Below, one piece after another: positions 20,023 to 27,396 of a DNA stretch of 64,000 nt. How positions within the stretch are numbered: position 1 is the stretch's first letter; every line of letters begins with the position of its first letter. The notes below the pieces were generated by a model. That model saw only the letters and a list, made by a program, of their open reading frames with translations, ran no database searches and was not told the origin of the DNA. The position numbers were made by a program, and so were the translations under genes. The DNA is from Symbiodinium microadriaticum (lineage: Eukaryota; Sar; Dinophyceae; Suessiales; Symbiodiniaceae). The DNA is taken from assembly GCA_001939145.1 (NCBI GenBank), contig LSRX01001521.1:1-64000 (forward strand). The letters run 5' to 3'.

Positions 20023-23000
20023 ATGCAGGACTTCGTTCGGCAACTCAACTCGCTCCTTCTTAAAGTTTTACCTGAGGCAACTTGGAATGCAGTTTGTGTT
20101 GGTCGGAACACCGTGTCTGCGATGCACCGCGACTCGGGTAACCAGCCTGGCACGATGAATCACACCTTTTGTGTGGGCTCTTTCTCAGGAGGCAAACTGT
20201 GGCTTGAATCTGAGAACGGCGACACAGAAGCCACACTGCCTTCAGGTGGACGCTTAAAAGGTGTCGTTCTGGACACCTTCTGCAGCCCCAAAAGTTTCCT
20301 CTGCAGCCTCTGGCACAAAACGCTGCCATACAAGGGCGAGCGATGGGTCGTCACCGCCTATACGCTCTCAGGTGCGCCTCCCGAGATTCTTCACCCCTTA
20401 GGCTTCCCGTGTAACACCATGCCATCCCCCGCATCACTGCAACCAGCGTCCACAGAGCTGCGCGCGGATCCTCCCGCGTTTTCTATTTCGGGTCCTAGTT
20501 CTACCGTTGTTACGGGTTCTGAACCCTCACAAGCTGCGCCACCTCCTTCTAAGCGCTTGAAGTGCGACCCAGCCCCTTCAGCATCACTTGGATCTCCTTC
20601 CAAACCGGTGTTCCTTGAGATTTGCAGCGGTTCTGCAATGCTGTCGTACGTAGCCAAGGAGGCTGGGTATCATGCCGTGCCGATTGATTGGCATCATAAT
20701 CGCCAGCGCTCATGCGTTCACGCATTGCAATTGGATCTCAGGCTTGCCAGCTCCTGGTCCTTCCTGGAGCGCACCTGCTTGGCATGCGACGTAGCCTGGG
20801 TTCACATGGCTCCGCCCTGTGGGACAGCTAGCAGGGCCAGGGAATGCGGTCCCGGCCCCAAGCCACTTCGCTCCATGCAGCACGTGCGAGGCCTCCCAGG
20901 CCTCTCTTCCGTTGATCAGGCACGTGTCGAGAGTGCAAACGCTATATACGATCACATGGCCGCCTTCTGCAAGTTCCTAGCGCTGCGCTTGCCACAAGTG
21001 CCCTTCTCAGTCGAGAATCCGCTTCACAGCTACCTTTGGCAGTTGCCAGCTTGGTCCAACCTCACTGCCCAGCACTCTGTGGTTACCTTCGATTCCTGCC
21101 GCCACGGATCGCAGCGCAAGAAAGCCACGGCCTTTCTCACCAACTCCGAGTTGCTGCATTCACTCTCCGGTCCTTGCCCAGGCTGCAGCAAGCACCTCCC
21201 CTGGGGCAGGCAAGGGACATCGTTCGCCACCGCCGATGAAACAGGATACCCGAAGCTTCTCTGCGAAAAGATCATTTCCTGTGTCGATAAGTCGGCAACC
21301 TCCCGGGGCATTGCACCAACGCCTTTGGCCCCTTCTGTGCTTTCAGCTTCTAAGGCTGCTGCTCAGGTTCAACCACGGGGCCGCCGCTTCCCGCCGATAA
21401 TTTCAGAATTTGCTTACACTATGTCCGTTTCCAGTGCAGCAGCCCCGCCCTTGGACTCAAAGAATTGCCTGCCTCGGCCCTGGCAATCGGTTCCTGAGGG
21501 TTCTAAACTCGTGCGGGAGTCAGTCGAAAGGGGTGGGTCTAGACTCCCGGAAGGGAGCAAGTTTTATGTTTTCGGGGTATACAGGTCAATGCAAGCTTTC
21601 TTCAACGAAGCTAAACTCGTGGTTCATCCCTTTGACTCGGCGAGGTCACTGCCAGATGGACTCTTGCGCGTCCTGTTTGACACCCTTACTAAGAGTCCTG
21701 TTGACACCATGAAGCATCGCCTTGCGAAGCTGCAACACTGGCGTTCTTTAGCCCAGCAGCTTGAACCCGATGAAGCGAAGCTCAGATCGTCCATGGACCC
21801 GTGTGTCCGGCGGGTGCTAGGGCAGAAACGTGTCGAGCTCATGAGAAAGATCGCATCAGAGATTGAATGGCCCGACATGTCTCTCTTTGATGATCTTGCC
21901 GCAGGTTTCAAGCTCACTGGTTACCTGGAGAGGACGGGTGTCTTCGCGAGTGATTTAAAACCGGCTGCTATGGACCATGACGAGTTTTGGGCCAGCGCAG
22001 CTTTACGTCGCGAGGCACTTCTGGAAAAGGTTCGGTGTCAGAAGGACCAAGACTTTGCCGAAGAGCTGTGGAATATGACCATCAAGGAATCTGACCAGTC
22101 GGGAAAGTGCTGGTTGGAAGGCCCGCTTGATGTCGATTCACTCGACGCTGTGTTTCCTCAAGGCTGGAACGCGTGCAGAAGGTTTGCAGTGTGGCAGGGC
22201 AAATGGCGCGCCATAGATGATTTTTCTGAGGCGGCTGTGAATGCTTGTTTTGGCGCGTTTGAAAAGGTTACTCTCAAGGCTCTTGATGAGGTTTGTTGGC
22301 TTTGCATGCAGGTCTGCAGGGCCGCGATCGCCTCGGGTGCAATCGTTCTTGAACTCAGCTCGGGCGAGAAGCTCCGCGGAAGGCTTCACCAGGCATGGCA
22401 CGATGCATCTCGCATCAGGCCCTTGTGCAAGACGTACGATCTTCGAGCCGCCTACAAGCAACTGCCGTTGCACCCCGAAGAGAGACCAAAGGCCGTCATT
22501 ATACTTAAGCCACCGAGTGACCAGGAGGTCAAGGCCTTCGTATGCAACACCCTCCCCTTCGGGGCTTCGGCTTCGGTATTGCAGTTCAACAGAGTAGCAT
22601 TGTTCCTGCAGCGCATTCTTTGGGAGCTGAGGGTCGCTGTGGCTTGTTACTACGACGACTATCCTGCTATGGCGCCGGCCTTTCTTGCCGGAGGGACTGA
22701 CAACGCCGTTCATGCCCTTATGGACCTTTTGGGTTTTTCTTTGTCAGAGAAAGAGAAGCCCTTTGCTTGCACCTCTGAGACATTGGGCGTCATGCTTGAC
22801 ACGTCTGATGCCAGCATGGAAAGAATCTTCGTTGCCAACAAACCCGAAAGGGCGTCGATGCTTGCGGATTCTCTTGGCCGCATCCTTGAAGACGGACGGG
22901 TGGACACTCGTGTGCTCCCGTCCTTGCTTGGGAAACTCCGCTTTGCTGATGCCCAACTTCTGGGCCGCACAGGACGCCTGGCACTTTCAGATCTCAGATT

Positions 23001-24009
23001 CTTCGGTGACCGCACGGGTGTCTTTGATTTGACTGAGTCGCAAATCAACGCCTTGACAATCTTGAGAGCTAGGCTAATAGCTAGCCGGCCTAGGGCGATT
23101 GCTACCTGCCCTGCTTCTCATCCCGTCTTGGTCTTTACTGATGGCGCTTGCGACCCTTGTGGCGACAGCTTCAAAACAGGTGTTGGAGGCGTGCTCTTCG
23201 TGCCCAGCACAGGTGAGGTCCGGGCCTTCGGATGCAAGGTGCCTGACAACCTTGTTAGATCGTGGGCCGAAGGCCGCAAACACATCATAGGACAAGTAGA
23301 ACTCTTCGCAGTGGTGCTGGCGCGGACATGTTGGTCCAAGTACATCGACGGTCGAAGGTGCATCTTCTTCGTCGACCATGCCGGGGTCTTGAATGCATGC
23401 ATCAACTCTAGTTCCACCGATTCTTCATGGAGGAGTTTACTCCTCCATCTGGAGGCCGCCGACGAAGCAGACCCTTGCTTACCTTGGTTCCACAGAGTTG
23501 CGAGCAAAAGCAACATAGCGGATCCACCGTCGCGTGGAAATTGGGACGAGATCAATTTCCTCGGCTCATACATTCGTGATGAGCCAACTTNCACAGGTGA
23601 GGTCCGGGCCTTCGGATGCAAGGTGCCTGACAACCTTGTTAGATCGTGGGCCGAAGGCCGCAAACACATCATAGGACAAGTAGAACTCTTCGCAGTGGTG
23701 CTGGCGCGGACATGTTGGTCCAAGTACATCGACGGTCGAAGGTGCATCTTCTTCGTCGACCATGCCGGGGTCTTGAATGCATGCATCAACTCTAGTTCCA
23801 CCGATTCTTCATGGAGGAGTTTGCTCCTTCATCTGGAGGCTGCTGACGAGGAGGACCCTTGCTTACCTTGGTTCCACAGAGTTGCGAGCAAAAGCAACAT
23901 AGCGGATCCACCGTCGCGTGGAAATTGGGACGAGATCAATTTCCTCGGCTCATACATTCGTGATGAGCCAACTTGTTTTATCAGTGGCGAGACCTTGGTG
24001 GCAACATAA
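20023..24009 (+). CDS. Pol of element B: 2OG-oxygenase-like, C5-MTase-like, RT and RNase H
   Basis: 1328 codons as drawn; this start is only the first ATG after an in-frame TAG. Domains: residues 1-130, 2OG/Fe(II)-oxygenase-like, with H35-R-D37, a distal His near 101 and Arg nine residues later; ~195-425, C5-methyltransferase-like, with FLEICSGSAMLSY (SAM binding), APPCGTASRAR (catalytic Cys) and SVENP; ~700-960, RT with TYDLRAAYKQLPLHP, LPFGASASV and YYDDY (~877-881); from ~1035, RNase H with FTDGAC, QVELFAVV, VDHAG and SNIADPPSRG. RT resembles DIRS-type. A 383-bp duplication around the N at 23591 repeats the RNase H end, so the true protein is about 128 codons shorter. Confidence 0.85.
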   Translation: MQDFVRQLNSLLLKVLPEATWNAVCVGRNTVSAMHRDSGNQPGTMNHTFCVGSFSGGKLWLESENGDTEATLPSGGRLKGVVLDTFCSPKSFLCSLWHKTLPYKGERWVVTAYTLSGAPPEILHPLGFPCNTMPSPASLQPASTELRADPPAFSISGPSSTVVTGSEPSQAAPPPSKRLKCDPAPSASLGSPSKPVFLEICSGSAMLSYVAKEAGYHAVPIDWHHNRQRSCVHALQLDLRLASSWSFLERTCLACDVAWVHMAPPCGTASRARECGPGPKPLRSMQHVRGLPGLSSVDQARVESANAIYDHMAAFCKFLALRLPQVPFSVENPLHSYLWQLPAWSNLTAQHSVVTFDSCRHGSQRKKATAFLTNSELLHSLSGPCPGCSKHLPWGRQGTSFATADETGYPKLLCEKIISCVDKSATSRGIAPTPLAPSVLSASKAAAQVQPRGRRFPPIISEFAYTMSVSSAAAPPLDSKNCLPRPWQSVPEGSKLVRESVERGGSRLPEGSKFYVFGVYRSMQAFFNEAKLVVHPFDSARSLPDGLLRVLFDTLTKSPVDTMKHRLAKLQHWRSLAQQLEPDEAKLRSSMDPCVRRVLGQKRVELMRKIASEIEWPDMSLFDDLAAGFKLTGYLERTGVFASDLKPAAMDHDEFWASAALRREALLEKVRCQKDQDFAEELWNMTIKESDQSGKCWLEGPLDVDSLDAVFPQGWNACRRFAVWQGKWRAIDDFSEAAVNACFGAFEKVTLKALDEVCWLCMQVCRAAIASGAIVLELSSGEKLRGRLHQAWHDASRIRPLCKTYDLRAAYKQLPLHPEERPKAVIILKPPSDQEVKAFVCNTLPFGASASVLQFNRVALFLQRILWELRVAVACYYDDYPAMAPAFLAGGTDNAVHALMDLLGFSLSEKEKPFACTSETLGVMLDTSDASMERIFVANKPERASMLADSLGRILEDGRVDTRVLPSLLGKLRFADAQLLGRTGRLALSDLRFFGDRTGVFDLTESQINALTILRARLIASRPRAIATCPASHPVLVFTDGACDPCGDSFKTGVGGVLFVPSTGEVRAFGCKVPDNLVRSWAEGRKHIIGQVELFAVVLARTCWSKYIDGRRCIFFVDHAGVLNACINSSSTDSSWRSLLLHLEAADEADPCLPWFHRVASKSNIADPPSRGNWDEINFLGSYIRDEPTXTGEVRAFGCKVPDNLVRSWAEGRKHIIGQVELFAVVLARTCWSKYIDGRRCIFFVDHAGVLNACINSSSTDSSWRSLLLHLEAADEEDPCLPWFHRVASKSNIADPPSRGNWDEINFLGSYIRDEPTCFISGETLVAT
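23208..23974. other. 383-bp tandem duplication around the N at 23591
   Basis: 23208-23590 and 23592-23974 are nearly identical, with several substitutions clustered near 23451/23835. They are separated by one N and keep the reading frame. This is most likely two overlapping contig or haplotype ends left unmerged, not a genuine domain duplication. Confidence 0.8.
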
Positions 24010-24317
24010 CCCGTAGTCGAGAGGGGGAAGATTGACGTGCAATGTTGCGTTCAAAGTGTTAAGCACTCTATGTGCAGTGGCATTCGCGTGCCGATGACGG
24101 TAGCACTCTATGTGCTGCCGAATCTGTGCACTCCTAGTGCAAACTTACGAAATCTCCCCATGACTCTCGGCTGCGCCGTGAAAACGAAGGTGAGCGATCG
24201 TTATGCATTATATCTGTCATAACTTATTTCGTGAGGAATACTCTTGGAATGATTCGAGATTGATTTCTTACATATGAATTCGATATATATGTTTGTTACG
24301 GATGACCGGATCTATAA
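24010..24317 (+). repeat. 3' terminal region of element B
   Basis: A non-coding terminus between the Pol stop and the right end. It has several GTGCA/TGCAC words and the repeated AGCACTCTATGTGC (24061 and 24105). The last 90 bases (24228-24317) recur at 25655-25746, showing a second copy of the family. The extreme end GGATCTATAA is the reverse complement of TTATAGATCC at the left end. Confidence 0.75.
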
Positions 24318-24362
24318 AAGGACCATACTTTCTTGCAGTGCCCAAAGGTCAAGAAGTCGTGA
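24318..24362 (+). pseudogene. Gag C-terminal tail of element A and its TGA
   Basis: Translation in the appropriate frame gives LQCPKVKKS then TGA, matching the C-terminal CPKRTGKKE of element C. With element B removed from 15667-24317 the frame joins the upstream Gag segment. The stop is followed by CTAGG. Confidence 0.8.
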
Positions 24363-24367
24363 CTAGG
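24360..24367 (+). promoter_or_regulatory. Candidate stop-codon readthrough site, element A
   Basis: TGACTAGG separates Gag from Pol in the same frame. UGA CUA is an established leaky context in alphaviruses and several animal genes. Element C has the same eight bases at its Gag-Pol border, and Pol here has no early ATG before its conserved part. Confidence 0.65.
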
Positions 24368-25541
24368 ATCGTTGCGACTCCCCCACCAAGGTGGGGTCTT
24401 GCCATGCCAGTTTGAAGATGTTGGGCACTCGCCCACCGATTTTCCTTATGGAGTTGAGCAACAAGCGCGGATGATGTCTGATCATCCCTCTTCGCAAGAT
24501 GTCTTGAAGCTGTTTGAATCATTGCCGGGGGAGACTCCTAGCAGGGGCTCCGCGGGCGACGATACAAAGTCCTGGACCACCGGGGCCTATGCTCAAGGCA
24601 ATTTTCGTGGACTTCGGACCAATACGAATCTTTTCCCTTCCTGTACCGAGGTCATTTGTCGTTTTCTTCGTCGGCGAGCTCCCAAACGGACCTTCGCTGC
24701 TCTTGCAATCTTTCAGAACCTTCAGTCGAAGCGACATCGGGATGTCAACAATGATGGGCGGTTTTGCAATATTCTGGTGCCGCTGACGCTTTTTCAAGAA
24801 GGAGGCGTGTGGATTGAGTCTCCCGAGGGCAGTGTGCCTGCACCGGACAACCCGTCACTCAAAGGTGTGGTTATGTCTGTGCAGCCCGGGCCATGTTTTC
24901 TGGATGCTCAGCTTGCGCATGCAACGATGCCTTGGAAGGGCAAACGTATCCTTTTGGTGGGATTCACACCCAATGGTGCCTGGGAGGATGTGGCCAGAGC
25001 CAAGCTACTCCTGGACTTAGGTTTTGTGCCACCTTCAGACTTTCGTTTGCCCGAGGCCTTGCCGAGAACACCTTCAAAGCCCGCCGTCCCTCACCCTAGC
25101 ACCCCGGACGGAGGGCCCATCCGGTCGGCGGTGGACCCACCTCTGCCTAAGCCTCCTAGAGTGCCGTACCTCTTGGAGCTTTTCTGTGGGTTTGGAGGGG
25201 TTTGTTCGGCGTTCATTAGGCTTGGGGGTGAGGCTTTGGGTATTGACCGATGCTTGCTGCCCAGGTCAATCAAGGCGCCGGGCGTGCGTTTAGACCTCAC
25301 ACGTGCAAGTGACCAAGCTTTGATTCTTGATGAAGTCCGCAGGGCCGATATTATCTGGCTAGCACCCCCGTGCGGGACATGCTCGAGGGCTCGCGAGATA
25401 CCACTGAAGGCGCCGCCGGGCACCTCAGGCAAGCTCAAGGCTGAACCACTGCGCAGCGCAGCGTGTCCCGAAGGCTTCCCAAACCTTTCAGGTGTGGCGG
25501 CAAACCTGAACAACTTTGGCACCCCATACATGTATGTTTGA
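24363..25541 (+). pseudogene. Pol of element A, truncated: 2OG-oxygenase-like and partial C5-MTase-like
   Basis: Open from the gag TGA onward. It has a Gln/Ser-rich leader and an oxygenase-like domain (TTGAYAQGNFRGLRTNTN start; KRHRDVNND with HxD; AHATMPWKGKR with the second His and an Arg nine residues later). Next comes the start of the methyltransferase-like domain (LLELFCGFGGVCSAFIRLGG, then LAPPCGTCSRARE). The oxygenase domain aligns especially well with the C-terminus of Copia-2 (VGAYSRGIRIAGVRTYT). The frame ends at 25541 after GFPNLSGVAA, so RT and RNase H are missing. Confidence 0.8.
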
Positions 25542-25647
25542 GCATTTGGCATGTTTTGGCACACACGTGTACAGTAGTAGCTTTTGACTCGTTTTACCTT
25601 GGACTCCGCTTTCTTCGAACACAGGCTCAGAGTGTGTGGAAAAGACG

Positions 25648-25648
25648 N
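25648..25648. other. Single-N contig join
   Basis: Left of the N is non-homologous sequence after the truncated Pol of A; right of it begins the 3' terminus of a B-like element. No overlap is seen across the join, so adjacency of A and C is not proven. Confidence 0.7.
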
Positions 25649-25654
25649 ACATTT

Positions 25655-25746
25655 TTCGTGAGGAATACTCTTGGAATGATTCGAGATTGATTTCTTACAT
25701 ATGAATTCGATATATATATGTTTGTTACGGATGACCGGATCTATAA
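25655..25746 (+). repeat. 3' terminal fragment of a second B-family element
   Basis: This matches 24228-24317 almost exactly, with one extra AT in the GATATATAT run, and ends at the same GGATCTATAA. It abuts the last codons of the element C recombinase, suggesting that a B-like element had inserted there and only its end lies on this contig. Confidence 0.8.
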
Positions 25747-25747
25747 T

Positions 25748-25825
25748 AGCTTCTTTAAGCTGGACGTACTCCCTCGGATGTTGCACCCCGTTTGCAAACA
25801 ATGCCTGCCGGTGCCTCAGTCGTGA
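25748..25825 (+). pseudogene. C-terminal end of the element C tyrosine recombinase
   Basis: 25 codons and a TGA: SFFKLDVLPRMLHPVCKQC aligns with element B's YRKLEARPTVLHPRCKQC at the recombinase C-terminus. The rest of the gene is missing, cut by the B-family terminus immediately upstream. Confidence 0.7.
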
Positions 25826-26156
25826 CCACTTCTCGCGCTGATGCAGGAAAAGTTGTGTGCACCGCTGGCTTTGCATTGGGAGTTTGTGTTGATTTGTGTT
25901 TCTGATTCAACGGGTCAGGTTTGCCGAAGGTGGTCTTGTTTCCCATTCATAGCGTGAGAGTGCTGAGGGTTGGTGCTGACTTCAGAATCCGTTTGAATCC
26001 GGTTCGGGTCTGCTGAGAGTTGGTCCTGGCCTCGGCAATGGATTGATGTTGATGTCTGCACCTTTAGAGCAATGCGCTTCGATTGAATACGACTGTCCCG
26101 AGCTGGTGGCCCGGATTAGGTTTTCTGGTAGTGCCCCTCGCAGAGTAGCTGGCAGC

Positions 26157-27391
26157 ATGGCTGACAGTTCTGCTGCGTATAGCGAGAGCACGCCAGTGCT
26201 GAAGGCTGAAGCGGGCTGGGTTCGAAGATGCCCAGGTCGAGACGATTGCTTCTTCGGTCAAGACTTTGAAGAACCTGGCATTTATTTCTTCCTATAGTCC
26301 AGGCCAGGCAGATGATGCCCCTCTCATGGAGGTGCTGTCTTCTTTGTTGTCGGAGCCTGATCTTTCGATTGCCTTGAAAAGTTCGTGGCGTGCTGCTTTT
26401 CACGAGGCCTATGCTGTTGTTAGTTACTGCCGAGTTGAAACAACAGGTAGAGAGGTCAGAGGAAGTTCAGGTGCGTACCCTCACTCAGCCCGAGCGAGCC
26501 GAGAGGTACGAGAAGCAGGTGAAACGTCTTAGTGGCGTGAACATCAAAGGAAGTTCGGAACCTTCCGAGCGGCTCGTTGATGTCTGTGTTGCAATCTACG
26601 AGCGCAATCAGCTTCAGTACGTGCCTTGGTCCAGGTGCTCCTCCAGGGAGCAAGAAGCACAGAATGAATCCCGTAAGGAGGTCAAGCTGGCTTTGGATGG
26701 TTCGGGCAAGGTTAAAGTTGACTCTGCCTCCAAGGAGGTAGTTGCTGATACGAGCACGGAGGTGCTCGTGATGCAGGCCCTGCAGCGCAGAGCTTTGGCC
26801 ATGGAACAAGCTAACATTGTTTCTTACACCTTGCTTGACCTTTGGCATCAGCGTCTGATGAAGGCTCGTCTTACGGATCCCCCTCCTGGATACTCAAGGC
26901 CTTCCTTTGACCAGCTTCGCCTTGCGGATCAGAAGCTTTTCAGCGAGCTTCAGGATGGGACAAGGTCGGGGATCCAGGCTTTGAGTTCGGGGCGTCCTGT
27001 TGACAACTTGATCAAGGATGTGATGCATCGTGCAGAAGTGAGCTCGCTGCTTCTGCCACTCCCGGCGTCAAGTGTGGCGTCGGTTGCAAAGTCCACGGCC
27101 ACAGCGCCGCCGCCTCAGCCGACGTGGAAAGGGAACGGCAAGGGCAAGGGCAAGACGAAAGGGAAAACGGGGCGTATGGGCACCCCTCGTATGCCTGCTG
27201 AGTTGGAAGGCTGCAAGGCCTATACGCAAAAGGGGAAGCCGTTGTGTTATGACTTTAACATGTCTCATGGCTGTTCTCGCCCCGTGAATAACAATGAATG
27301 CCAGAGAGGATTGCCCAACTGCGCGTGGCCGGGATGCAGTGGTGCGCATGCTGCCTCTTCGTGCCCGAAGAGGACTGGCAAAAAGGAGTGA
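26157..27391 (+). pseudogene. Gag-like protein of element C, two frameshifts
   Basis: Starts at ATG 26157 (MADSSAAYSESTPVLK), matching the start in element B. Homology shifts frame near 26200-26260 (KNLAFISSYSPGQADD aligns with AKVAFMTSYTPGSGED) and again near 26420 (TAELKQQVERSEEVQ). It then runs open to 27391, including ADTSTEVLVMQALQRRA, a KGNGKGKGKTKGK linker and the Cys/His motif LCYDFNMSHGC, CQRGLPNC, CSGAHAASSCP. The stop TGA is followed by CTAGG and by Pol in the same frame. Confidence 0.75.
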
Positions 27392-27396
27392 CTAGG
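27389..27396 (+). promoter_or_regulatory. Candidate stop-codon readthrough site, element C
   Basis: TGACTAGG, identical to the element A site. Both are followed by codons for Leu-Gly-Ser, and the Pol frame stays open downstream for over 150 codons. Conservation in two clearly diverged copies argues for function. Confidence 0.65.

Larger units (their letters stand above)
15667..24317 (+). mobile_element. YR retroelement B, inserted in gag of element A
   Basis: The element carries a Ser-rich ORF, tyrosine recombinase, Gag-like protein and a 2OG-oxygenase/C5-MTase/RT/RNase H Pol. The ends are inversely related: the left end TTTTATAGATCCTAGGTC and the right end GACCGGATCTATAA, and both also contain CGTAACAAAC / GTTTGTTACG. 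Removing 15667-24317 rejoins the Gag frame of element A with no leftover target duplication, as expected for recombinase-mediated insertion. No B1-A2-B2 split repeat is visible at the right end, unlike element C. Real length is shorter than drawn because of duplications at 15730 and 23591. Confidence 0.85.
24318..25541 (+). mobile_element. YR retroelement A, 3' continuation
   Basis: The Gag tail and Pol of element A resume directly after element B. Pol is cut off within the methyltransferase-like domain, before RT, close to the contig join at 25648. The sequence between 25510 and 25647 is not homologous to Pol and may be another insertion or a contig end. Confidence 0.8.

Noticed and set aside
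23118-23801. Minus-strand open frame of 227 codons with an internal repeat
   Set aside because: Shadow of the RNase H coding region; its repeat is the 383-bp duplication around the N at 23591.
23592-23974. Second RNase H C-terminus in element B Pol as a genuine domain duplication
   Set aside because: The copies are separated by a single N and are nearly identical, which fits an unmerged contig overlap better.
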